The position numbers and the translations under genes were made by a program. The notes under the pieces were generated by a model. It ran no database searches. It was not told the DNA's origin and saw nothing but the letters and a program-made list of their open reading frames with translations. From Cornus controversa (lineage: Eukaryota; Streptophyta; Magnoliopsida; Cornales; Cornaceae), in assembly GCA_026545225.1 (NCBI GenBank), contig CM048846.1:19758501-19822500 (forward strand): DNA of 64,000 nt. Reading direction: 5' to 3'. Of this stretch, positions 11,500 through 20,791 are shown piece by piece (the stretch's first letter is position 1; each line of letters starts with the position of its first letter).

Positions 11500-11739
11500 T
11501 GTGAACCTGTTCAGTATGATGGGATTCGATAAATTTAATTCTCCACGCGACAAATAATACTAATAGACAACTGTCTTTAGCTCACACAAGCACATTTTGT
11601 GTGCTCGCCAGAGCACCTTTTTCTTACTCCTATGGTCCCATATCAGATTCATCATGTCAAGTCAAGACGCTGTTGACGTTGTTTGTACTTGAAGTACGTC
11701 TAGGAGGCATCAAGGAATTTAGGATCCGAGCAACTTATA
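11500..11739 (+). repeat. Direct repeat R1, right copy (partner 8791-9028)
   Basis: Same orientation and order as the left copy, about 90% alike. It is followed at once by a (CA)n(TA)n microsatellite, whereas the left copy is followed by (TA)n. Confidence 0.7.
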
Positions 11740-11743
11740 AGAT

Positions 11744-11745
<2 letters not shown>

Positions 11746-11812
<67 letters not shown>
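11746..11812. repeat. Compound (CA)n(TA)n microsatellite
   Basis: An uninterrupted CACACA run of about 35 bases passes directly into a TATATA run of about 30 bases. Confidence 0.95.
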
Positions 11813-11815
<3 letters not shown>

Positions 11816-12413
11816 CGACAAGCACGCATACACATATTTATGTATAGATAGTTATATTCATCACAAGATCTAATTTTTTAATACAGATATGACTCATGTC
11901 ATGACAAAAAGAAAAATAAATCTTGAATCTTTAAAACACTTCGTGTTTTCCAGTAAAAAGGTAAGAAAGGAAAATAAAAATAAAAGAAACCAATATACAT
12001 AAGCAATAAAAAGAACAATCAATTAAAAGGAACAAAAAATCATTTTCTTAATCTAATTGCAACAACATTGTATTATTTGTATAAACAACCAAGAAATTTG
12101 TATAATGCATACCTTACTTTTTGTTCATATGTATGAATCAGCATTCCAGCTACTCATGAAAAAGAAAATCTATATAAAAATTCAGTTGAAATCCTTAATT
12201 TGCAATTGGGATGCAAGTATATACAAATCTGTGGTTAGTAGTTTTAGAACACATTATAATATAATTATTCCATGTATAATCTCCCTGAACCACCAAAGGT
12301 GAAATAAACAGCTCATCCTCTGTTTAATTTCCTCTGAATTCTATTCAAAACTCTCTTCTTATTTATGTTAACTTTCCACAAAACCTTCTGATAATAATAT
12401 CACCCCTGTTTCA

Positions 12414-12641
12414 TTGCTTTCTCCAGAAGTCTCTGTTCCTAACTCTTTCTTTTCCACCCAAATCATGCCAAATCTTGAATATTTGCACTACCCAGATTCT
12501 TTTCTCATTCAAGATCAGTCCATAATGAGGCAATTGCTTCAGAACAACGCGAAACAAAATTCGAAACCAGATTTCTCACAGGACACAGGATTTAGTACTG
12601 ATATTTCTTCAGATCTCAAGGCCTTCTCCGAGAATCGATAG
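12414..12641 (+). pseudogene. Fragment resembling the C-terminal region of a NAC transcription factor
   Basis: The open frame contains SIMRQLLQNN, then SQDTGFSTDISS. This order resembles the variable C-terminal region of NAC100/CUC2-type NAC proteins, where a leucine-rich LLRxLL-like stretch is followed by a SQDTGLSTD(I/M)-like motif. No NAC DNA-binding domain (subdomains A-E, about 150 residues) lies within several kilobases on either side. It is therefore at most a stray exon piece, perhaps carried by a transposon. It could also be a chance match; the assignment comes from memory of the family. Confidence 0.35.
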
Positions 12642-13470
12642 GCGAGGCTTGATACTTTATGCATTCACATTCAACATATGTGATCTTAATTACTTTATGC
12701 TAACTGCATCAACAATTAAAATCATACTAACCTAAACAGTTTAGACAAAAAAAGATTCTTTGATTTTCTTAGTTATAACCACCGCAAAATCTGTATGAAT
12801 AACTTGCTCGATTAGCACCTTTGAGTGCAAGAGGATCTCAATGTTAAACCTTTTTAACCAGGATACATGCAAAATGAATTTTACATAATGTGACATCTCA
12901 TTCATGCTCAGGCCTTTATTGTAAGAAAGAAGGAACAGTAAAAGGTGAATAGAAACATGTCTAATGCATCACCTAATCCAGAAGTCGATCGATGCCTTCT
13001 TAATCAATCACCTAATCCAGAAGTCGAATCGAGCTCCAACCTCAAGTGTTCGAGCTCGGCTTGGTCAGGTTCACGAGCTTTTCGAGCTCGGCTCGAAACT
13101 CGTGTAGAGATATACATATTACACACACAAAACACACACATGAACAGATCTATCATATAGATAGTACACACACAAACAGATCTATCATACACATATTACA
13201 CACACGTATATGCAGAATGCACATATCTGTCGAAAACTAAATTTACATCAGAAGAAATTTCATACAAAATTATAAAAAGTAGAAATACCTGGAAAATCAC
13301 TGATCTCATCAAAGCCACTACTCCGATCTCGCCAAAGCCACTACTCCAATCTCGCCAAAGCCATCGTCACCGTCCTCCCATGCCACGAGAGAGAGAGAGA
13401 GAGAGCAAACACAAAATACAGATCCGCAGTCGTGAGTTGGGACTTAGGACACAGAGAGAGGAGTGCGGGC
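12642..13470. other. Intergenic stretch with MITE and microsatellite debris
   Basis: A short duplication of ATCACCTAATCCAGAAGTCG occurs at about 12968 and 13007. Bases about 13025-13100 are rich in CGAGCTCGGCT and its complement, a signature of plant hAT MITE ends. CACACA-rich repeats containing ACAGATCTATCAT follow at 13115-13215, and a (GA)n run at about 13388-13405. Confidence 0.5.
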
Positions 13471-13478
13471 CGTGTAGC

Positions 13479-14222
13479 TAGGGGTGGCAATTCGTGTTCC
13501 CGTGTTGTGTTCGTGTCGTATCGATCTATAAGTATTATACTAAATAGCTCAACCCTAACCTGACCCATTTAATAATCGTGTCAGAGACCCTCAACACTAA
13601 CCCAACCCGTTTATTAAACGTGTTAGTCATGTCGACCCGTGTAACCCGTTTAATAAACATTGACTCGACTAATTCAATAACTTTTTTAATCCGTTTAACT
13701 TATATCATATGAGTTTCTCTACCCCTAAAAATCTCTCTATAGATCATATAAAAAATAAAGTACATATCAATACATAAATCCTAAAATCAAACTATATTAT
13801 AAATTTTGTATTTATATATAAACTCTTTTAAGGTGATTCAACAACTTGGAAAGCACCATAATAATTTCATCCTTACATTTTATGGCTACATCAGTCCTAT
13901 AAACAAACAAATAAATTACAAATAATTACAATATAAAATCATGTATATATGAATAACTTGTGTCCTATATAATTATGTATATATAAGTTTATATAAAACT
14001 ATAATATATGAATAACTCATGTTGTAATCGTGTTGTAATCGTGTCGTAATCGTGTCACGGGTTAGACAGCTTAAACCCAAACCCAACCCAACCCAATTTT
14101 TGCGTGTCGTGTTCGTGTCGACCCATTTATTAAACGTGTCGGCTTACCTCAAACCCAAACCCGCTTAATTCGTGTCGAGTTCGAGTCGTGTTGTCGTATC
14201 GTGTCCAATTTTGCCACCCCTA
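13479..14222. mobile_element. hAT MITE with perfect 8-bp target duplication (744 bp)
   Basis: The left end is TAGGGGTGGCAATTCGTG and the right end CCAATTTTGCCACCCCTA, so the outer 12 bases are exactly inverted. The element is flanked by identical CGTGTAGC at 13471-13478 and 14223-14230. Subterminal regions carry many CGTGTCG, ACCCGTTTA and AACCCAACCC motifs on both sides. End sequence, 8-bp duplication and subterminal motifs all fit the hAT superfamily. No transposase is present. Confidence 0.92.
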
Positions 14223-14339
14223 CGTGTAGCTAGGGTTGAGAGTAATTGAGTGGTTAAAGAATATATATAGATGGGCTTTCAGAACATGGGCTTAGGTTTG
14301 AGCTATGTTAACTCTCTTGGTTGGGCTGGGCTAAAGTTA

Positions 14340-14560
14340 TAAGTTAGTATGTTGATTATTTCTGACGGTTTCATAAACTGTCGGTAATGGCCACTTATTT
14401 CTGGCGCTTTTACTGAAATCGCTAGAATTTAGAGTCATTTTCGGCGGTTTAAAATAAACCGCCAGAATTGTTAGTCATTACTGACGGTTTTTAAGAACCA
14501 CCGGTAATAACTTCAAATTTTTGGCACTTCGAATACCGCCAGAAAAAAATAAATATATTG
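14340..14560. mobile_element. CACTA-like subterminal repeat debris
   Basis: Short inverted pairs of the type GACGGTTT / AAACYG and CGGCGGTTT / AAACCGCC recur five or more times. Clustered GGCGGT/ACCGCC pairs are characteristic of CACTA (En/Spm) subterminal regions. No CACTA terminus was found, so this is a fragment. Confidence 0.4.
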
Positions 14561-14705
14561 TAATGTTCCTCCTCCTAAGTCACAAAAAATTGCTGTCTCA
14601 TCTACTCCTTCTGCCCTAGTGTTTGGGGGACCCTCAGATATGGGGATTAGTACTTCGGGATCCAACGCTCCAAGTTCTTCTGCAGTAGAGCCCTAGGTTC
14701 ACCGG

Positions 14706-15520
14706 ATGGTGAAAAGTAATGGAATGCCCCTGTTAGTGGAAGATTCCTTACTTGAAAATAGGGAGTCCATGAAGGCCTTTCTGAAGGAGATGTGGCCTCC
14801 AAAGGATGCGAAGATGATGATGGATATGTTCGTGGGGAAAATGCTAGAGACTTGTCCTGATGCGGCTCTTAGGGTGAGCAAGAATATGTTAATATACTTA
14901 AACATATATTTCGATGCACTTTCATTTGCTGCTCATTTTAATGACTTCGTGCATTTCTGTATAATATGTTCGGTGTGATGACCATGTGCAAGTTAGTTGA
15001 ACAGGCGACTGTCAAAGTGAAAAGAGCCGACGTTCAAACAAGGAGGGCTGAGGTTGATTTCCGTGCTGCTATGCATGAGGCGAACAATGAGAGGTCAAAA
15101 TCCAAAGCTCTATTGCTAGAAACTGAGCAACTCAAGTCTCAACTTGAGGATCTGGCCAAGGGAAAGGAAGAGGCAGAGTTCCAGAGAGCATTGGCTGAGT
15201 CCAGAGCGTCCGAGTCTGAATTAAACGTCAAGTCCCTACAGGACAGATCGCTAAAGTTGGAGAGAGGTGCAAAGGCATTGTTCAATAGGCTCTCCCACAC
15301 GGTCCAGATCCGCTGGCGCTCGAAGATGACAGATCCTACCGAGGAGGCCCATCTGATTACGATCGGGAGATGGGCTTAACTGGTCCCCTGTATCAGGATC
15401 CGGAGGAGGGGGATGAAGAGAAGGAAATTGCCAACATATTTGAAGAAGGGGTTGAACCTGTTGAGGCCACTGAGCAAGAAGGGTCTGTCAAGGTCTCAAT
15501 CGATCCTTCTACAGGCGTCT
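14706..15520 (+). pseudogene. Coiled-coil ORF antisense to a Tat-type element (fossil)
   Basis: Two open stretches lie on the plus strand. The first includes SMKAFLKEMWPPKDAKMM. The second, from about 14966, is highly charged, with alternating E/K/R and leucines (for example LLLETEQLKSQLEDLAKGKE), the pattern of a long coiled coil, and then an acidic tail. No catalytic or zinc-binding motif is seen. By position and orientation it corresponds to the extra antisense ORF known from Tat/Grande elements, whose function is unknown. It is treated as a fossil part of the element at 14560-17040. Confidence 0.5.
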
Positions 15521-15815
15521 TATGACTTTTCCTTCCCCTTTTGTAATGTCCCTTGTCTTTTTTTTTCTTGTAAAAGCTCCCTTGTAATAGTTTTTAATGA
15601 AGAATGATCTTTTGCATAATTTGAGCAACCGTGATTTTGACTTGTCATGGAATCGCCCACTAGCCTGATTTTCACCATAATGCTCTTGAATGACGCATGT
15701 TTGTATAATGTCCAACATTTTTACAGATACTCGGTTAATCATCCGAGATCTTTATTTATCAGAGAAGCTCGGCTTGCCATATCAAGGTATCTTTCACTCA
15801 TGCCTGGCGTTCGGT

Positions 15816-16510
15816 TGGCCATGCCTTAACCAAATTTATTTACCTGAGACGTTCGGCTGGTCATGCCGAGGTCTCTTTTATTCATAATTGGTGTTTATCT
15901 AGTCATGCCTTAACAAAATTCATTCATCTGAGATTTTCGGCTGGTCATGCTGAGGTTTCTTTTATTTATAATTGGTGTTCAGCTGGTCATGCCTTAACCA
16001 AATTCATTCATCTGAGATGTTCGGTTGGTCATGCCGATGTCTCTTTTATTTATAATTGGTGTTCGGCTGGTCATGCCTTAACCAAATTTATTCATCTGAG
16101 ACTTTTGGTTGGTCATATTGAGGTCTCTTTTATTTATAATTGGTGTTCGGCTAGTCATGCCTTAACCGAATTCATTCATTTGAGACATTTGGCTGGTCAT
16201 ACCGAGGTATCTTTTATTTATAATTGGTGTTCGGCTGGTCATGCCTTAACCAAATTCATTCATTTGAGACGTTTGGCTGATCATGCCGAGGTCTCTTTTA
16301 TTTATAATTGGTGTTCGGCCTGTCATGCCTTAACCAAATTCATTCATCTGAGACGTTCGGCTAGTTATGCCGAGGTCTCTTTTATTTATAATTGGTGTTC
16401 GGCTGGTCATGCCTTAACTAAATTCATTTACCTGAGACGTTCGGCTGGTCATGCCGAGGTCTCTTTTATTTATAATTGGTGTCCGGCTGGTCATGCCTTA
16501 ACCAAATTTA
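15816..16510 (+). repeat. 84-bp tandem array, about eight copies, reading-frame neutral
   Basis: The anchor CATGCCTTAAC starts at 15820, 15904, 15988, 16072, 16156, 16240, 16324, 16408 and 16492, a constant period of 84 bp. Each unit contains the core CGGCTGGTCATGCC twice, once followed by TTAACC and once by GAGGTCTC. The unit is thus itself derived from a shorter duplicated core. Because 84 is a multiple of three, an uninterrupted frame of 163 codons (16105-16596) crosses the last units as a 28-residue repeat. This more likely follows from the period than from a real protein. Confidence 0.95.
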
Positions 16511-16649
16511 AAACTTGCAAAATGGTTAAGACAGTGGCATTGCGCAATGGTCTTTACTTCGTTGTGCAATCCTCCGTCTTTATCTATGATGGATGAAAAA
16601 CATTATATAAAATCAACAGGAAGCTTTTATTGATTCGATGTGGGACAAA

Positions 16650-17040
16650 ATGCGCTAAGGTTATACGTAATACCTTTTCAGGTGCATTATGTTCCAAGGT
16701 TTTTCGACTGCAGCTTGCCGAGTACCCTCTGTAGCCTGTAAGCTCCTCTCCCAATGACTTCGGTTACCTCATATGGTCCTTCCCATTTTGTTGCCAATTT
16801 TTCAGTGTTTTGTTCGTTGGTGTTACTGGTTACTTGGCGTAGGACCCAATCATCTGGTTAGAACGTCTGGGGATTTACCTTTTTTTCGTAGGTCCGATGA
16901 AGACTTTGTTGGTAGGCCGCCGTTCTGACCTGCATGGCATCTTTCTTTTCTTCAAGCAGGCCAAGGTTATGCCCGATCTGAATATCGTTTTCTTGCACGT
17001 CAAAAGATTCGGTTATTAGGGTGTGAAAATTTTCTTGCAC
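16650..17040 (-). pseudogene. Gypsy (Tat) integrase C-terminal fragment, fossil
   Basis: The minus strand encodes LLEEKKDAMQVRTAAYQQS, followed by the pattern YxxxVNPQTF, then a VLRQV-like and a WEGPYEVTEV-like stretch. This is the conserved tail of plant gypsy integrases (LLEERRxxAxxRxAxYQQ ... RxFxxGDLVLRxV ... WEGPYxV). It lies at the edge of the fossil, next to the left end of ERF segment A. Confidence 0.75.
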
Positions 17041-17212
17041 TTACAATTTCAAATGAATTTGGTTAAAATTTCATCTGTTAATATATATATATATATATAT
17101 ATATATTTCATTTGGATTAGATTGAGGTTTAAAGGGAGAGAAGTAACAGCCAATTTAATTTTGTTTCTAATGGTGTAAAAGAGTTAAAGCACAAGAAAGA
17201 TTAATTGATGCT

Positions 17213-17560
17213 ATGGGTGTCAATATTTGATACGACTGGCTAACACGACACTGAATAAATGAGTTTGAGTTTAGGTTAATTGTATTTGTGTCAACACGAA
17301 TTTACTCGTTAATTAATCGTGTAGTATTCGTATTTGGCATGCGAATCCGTTTACAATTCGATTACCCATTTAACCAAACGCATCAAATAATTATGTTGTG
17401 TTTGTGTTATAAATGATTTGATTACGTGACATATTCGTGTTATAAATTATCTGAATAATAAAATGTAATGTATTTGTGTGTATTATCAGAAAATATTCGT
17501 ATTAAGTTCGTATTAAAATTTATTCACATGAATAATAATAGTGTTGACAAGAACAAAAAT
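17213..17560. mobile_element. Probable hAT MITE remnant inside segment A
   Basis: It begins near TATGGGTGTCAATATTTGATA and is dense in ATTCGT, AACACGA and TTCGTGT motifs, like the family at 13479-14222. The other ERF segments lack this sequence at the corresponding place. The right end near GTGTTGACA is not a clean inverted match and no target duplication was found. Confidence 0.45.
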
Positions 17561-17795
17561 ACTACATTATAACACAAATCCTCGGTAGTTGATGCCTTTG
17601 CTTAAAAAAAGAGAGAATAAGGAAGAAGGAAGAGCGAGAATATTGTTAATGGCATCGAAGTCAACTTCAAGGAAGGTTAAAGAACATCTTTGTGTTTTGG
17701 GAATTGAATTTTCATTGAGTGATAGGGCCTATATGCACGTGGGTTCCATAATAGTAACACCCAAAGATCTAGAACCTTGGACAATTATCATTGTC

Positions 17796-18909
17796 TAGGG
17801 GCACAAAAATTCGTCCAAACCGTTAAGTAATGGTCCGATTACAGTTTCAGGTCACTTAGAACTGGTCCGAATCGGACCGGACAGTTACTGTATATATACA
17901 GTAATTACTAATTAGACTTTAAAATGTAGTATTCAGCAAATTCAACTAAAAGCCATGTAATCGTCTTAAAATGTAGAATTCAGCAAAAATATCCTTCACT
18001 AATTAATTAGGCCTACTATACAAATTCAACTAATTCTCCGCCGGCGCCTGTATACATAATATATGTGTGTGCTAATAGAGTCTGTTTATTTATCATTTTC
18101 CTGCACTATCTACTTATTAGCATGGACATGAGGCTCTTTCACCAAACTCTGGATGCTATATATATATATATATATAAGGCTTCAAGATTTTAACTTACAA
18201 AATTTGGAGAAAGCTGTGTTCTGAACCAGAGAAGCCTGCATGAGGGAAATTAAACACTACTCTGTCAAATAATTTGGAATCGAGGCATGAGTCACAGCTC
18301 ATGGTGGTGGCATCTACTTCATGAAAAACAATGCAACCTAGGTCCTTAAGTTGCAACAAGTTGGCTTCCGAAGTAGGATGCTTTAGCTTTTACGACTCTT
18401 TACACCCACACCAAATAAGTATAAGTAGGGGCATATATGATAAGCATTGAGCCAAAGCCATACCTACTGAATCGAGAGAGGTAGCAACCATGTTTACAGC
18501 AGAGCCAAATGCTTTGGCTAAGCAATTAAGCAGAGAATGAGAAATCTCCCTCACCCACTAGTAATATACCTTGAGAGCTCACATGGTTGAACTTTTTCTA
18601 CTGGAGTTCCATATATTTTTTTCTAAGTTTTTAATGAGTTCTCATATGGTCGTTTTGCAACATTTTTCACCATATAGAGTTTAAATTGAACACCATCTAC
18701 TCTACTATTTTCAGAACCACACCCTAGGCTTGAAAATTTAAAATTGGTGAACCGTGGGACCGAACTGGGCCAAACTGGTTCTTCGTGGTTCGGTTCAGTC
18801 AGGTTCCATACGATCAAACGGTTCGGTCCAGTTCCATTTTTAGTAGAACCGGACCATACAATTTGATTCCAAAAAAGACCAAAACCGGACCGGACCGTGT
18901 GCACCCCTA
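17796..18909. mobile_element. hAT-like insertion interrupting segment A
   Basis: The left end is TAGGGGCACAAAAATTCG and the inverted right end TAGGGGTGCACACGGTCCGG. GGTCCG / CGGACCGGACCG motifs occur near both ends, typical of plant hAT MITEs. Segments B, C and D run through this point without the roughly 1.1 kb present here, which supports an insertion. The flanks do not show a clean 8-bp duplication, and the middle (about 17920-18600) has none of the motifs, so a composite is possible. Confidence 0.55.
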
Positions 18910-19206
18910 GTCAGGTCACATCCACCGGCTAAATCAATTAAAATTGCTGCACAAAAAAAAAAAAAAAAATTTTGAAATTTTAAATCAATATTCTAAATAT
19001 AAATAGTGATACTCGATCCCATTAAACAGGTAATTTATAACTGGCTCTGATGGTTTAGAAAGCGCAAATACATGCATGCAAATTCTAACTACGTAGGTTA
19101 ATAAAAACCTAACTACACACAGCACACCTGGACACACACCACAGTAATGCTATGTTGTTATTGATTAATATGTTCCTATATATTAGTTCTTGATCCTAAT
19201 CGATTG

Positions 19207-19866
19207 TCACAGTGATGGAAAATCCATTGTCATAAAATCTTGAAACCAATCCTCTTCCATCATGTCCCAATTAAACCCATCACTCTCTTCCTTGCTTGTC
19301 TCTGAAGCCTCACTCTTCTTCTCCAGCGAGTTGGGTCTGAGCTCTTGATTGTCTCCATACTGTGAGCTTTATGGCATCTCTGTTTGGCTATTCTTCGCCT
19401 TCTCAATTGCATTGGGAGTAGGCTCTTCATTTTCTTGGCGTGGTTCTGGGCTTGGTCGGCCTGTATAATCTGACAATGGGAAGTTAAGCTTGACTTTGGG
19501 TCCGCGGAACTCAATGGCCTTCTTGTCATAAGCCCTCGCAGCTGCTTCCCCTGTCTCGAACGTGCCGAGCCACACTCGTTTCCCTGTCCCGGGCTCTTGG
19601 ATCTCCGAAGCCCACTTCCCCCACGGCCTCTATCGGACTCCCCTGTACTTCTTCTTCTCCTTCTGTTTCTTCTTTTCTTCATCATTTGGCGGGAGGAAGT
19701 AGGTCTCACTTGTGAAAGTCTTGAGGGCTTCTAGTAGCTGGGACCCATCACCATCACCATCACCATCACCACCGCTGGTGATCACGTGCTTCAGAGCCGA
19801 GACCATGATGGAGTGTTCCTTCTCTCGGATCAAATGAGAAGAAGAGCAGAGATTTTCTGATTGAAC
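19207..19866 (-). pseudogene. AP2/ERF transcription factor pseudogene (copy A)
   Basis: This copy is collinear, in one frame, with the intact gene at 24631-25308 from the QSENL stretch to the terminal DFPSL-like end. An in-frame TAG at 19630-19632 falls inside the AP2 domain, right after YRGVR (CAG in the intact gene). An in-frame TAA at 19369-19371 follows SQTEMP. The start codon, 5' leader and TATA box are missing: about 124 bp present in copy B (25270-25393) is absent, with GTTG at the junction. The AP2 remainder also departs from the family (EIQEP for EIRDP). The distal upstream block at 19992-20025 is still present. It cannot make a full AP2 domain and is a host pseudogene. Confidence 0.92.
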
Positions 19867-19991
19867 TTGGTCTGGTTGAGGTAGTCAACTTGGTATCCAT
19901 CTGTAAGCAGTTGGAACACGGTGTGCTTAACAAGTCAATAATTAGATTTCGTTTTGCCAGGTGGGGTTTTGATTACTGACAATTAAGGGAT

Positions 19992-20025
19992 AGTCAGCGC
20001 CAGGTACGAAGTTGACGTCAGTGGT
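19992..20025 (-). promoter_or_regulatory. Conserved ERF upstream block with TGACGTCA (copy A)
   Basis: AGTCAGCGCCAGGTACGAAG is followed by the palindrome TGACGTCA at 20013-20020. The same block lies upstream of copy B and, changed, of copy D. TGACG is the core bound by TGA-type bZIP factors. In this copy it now sits upstream of a pseudogene. Confidence 0.5.
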
Positions 20026-20631
20026 TATAGTGTATTGTGTCTCCATTTGTGTGTCGCATTCGTCTGCTTCAAAAAAAAGTCAATTATTATTGGAGTGAGT
20101 TTTGGGCCCTTCGTGCATGTGTGTGGGACCAAATGTTCACTCGGTTTGGCAGTTCAGTTCAATTAATGTACTGCTTCTAACTTGTGGGCCAATTGTTTCT
20201 TCTCTTCCGTGCCATCACATATATAAGAGTGCTAGCGACTTTCGCTCGACCATTGAACTCTTCAACCCATCACAGTTTTCACCTGTTGTGTTTTCAGACG
20301 TCTTTTTAAAGAAAATAACAGATATGCCATCGCCAAGGAAATGACAGTGTTGGCATCCAAAAGTAGGTCATGTGACAGTCACCTTGATTTTGACGAGAAC
20401 AAATGAAAAGAATACATGTGGATCAACTAGAAAATTAAAATAAAAATAAGACCCGAGTAGAAATATAAATTATAAGTATTTAATTTGAACTGAATTCTGT
20501 CTAAAGACTTGCAGGTTTATTAAAAGTGTACTCTTGTAGTTGGATGAAAATAAGTTTGGGTATATTAGTTGATTAAGGATTCTTGTCACTCAAATGTAGC
20601 AGGCTCTTACATGGAGTTATACAAGCAGTGT

Positions 20632-20791
20632 ATGGATAAGTTTTGAATAAGATGGGCTCTATGCAAACTTAGATCAATTCGCTATATTGCTGGGACTTGA
20701 AGACATTATATATGGATAAGTTTTGAATAAGATGGACGGTATGCAAACTTAGATCAATTCGCTATATTGCTGGGACTTGAAGACATAATCT
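20632..20791. repeat. 80-bp tandem duplication
   Basis: ATGGATAAGTTTTGAATAAG starts at about 20632 and about 20712, and both copies run to TGCTGGGACTTGAAGACAT. They differ at about three positions. Confidence 0.9.

Larger units (their letters stand above)
10897..12413. other. Intergenic stretch
   Basis: Bases about 11040-11180 repeat the motif (T)GGTCACT several times. The right copy of direct repeat R1 is at 11500-11739, followed by a compound microsatellite. The rest is AT-rich with no gene recognised. Confidence 0.4.
14560..17040 (-). mobile_element. Ty3-gypsy Tat-lineage fossil (3' part), Grande-like layout
   Basis: The minus strand carries a piece of integrase C-terminus (about 16650-17040). 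Beyond its end lie an 84-bp tandem array (15816-16510) and then a coiled-coil reading frame on the opposite strand (14706-15520). Tat elements are known to carry an extra ORF downstream of pol, in some lineages antisense (gene 23 of maize Grande), and to have repeat-rich 3' regions. The order seen here matches that plan. The element is broken: only its 3' part is present. No LTR was fixed. Confidence 0.6.
17041..20165 (-). repeat. Duplicated ERF segment A
   Basis: The segment shares ordered blocks with segments B, C and D: AATGAATTTGGTTAAA plus a TA run plus ATTTCATTTGGATTAGATTG near 17055-17125; CTTGGACAATTATCA near 17776; a stretch with AATTGCTGCACA; the ERF coding region; and the upstream block AGTCAGCGCCAGGTA near 19992. 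It ends with CCTTCGTGCATGTG ... TTCACTCGGTTTG shared with segment B. Two hAT-like insertions interrupt it relative to the other segments. Confidence 0.8.

Noticed and set aside
11601-11813. Open frame ending in a His-Thr repeat
   Set aside because: It is translation of the (CA)n(TA)n microsatellite and of direct repeat R1.
15816-16510. CRISPR-like regular repeat spacing
   Set aside because: Units are contiguous tandem repeats with no unique spacers, and the DNA is clearly plant nuclear.
16105-16596. Open frame of 163 codons with a 28-residue repeat
   Set aside because: The frame exists because the 84-bp repeat unit is a multiple of three and happens to lack stops; it lies in the repeat region of a retrotransposon fossil.
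19260-19709. Arg-rich 149-codon frame overlapping the ERF pseudogene
   Set aside because: It is an alternative frame of the ERF copy; the true frame is shown by alignment with the two intact genes.
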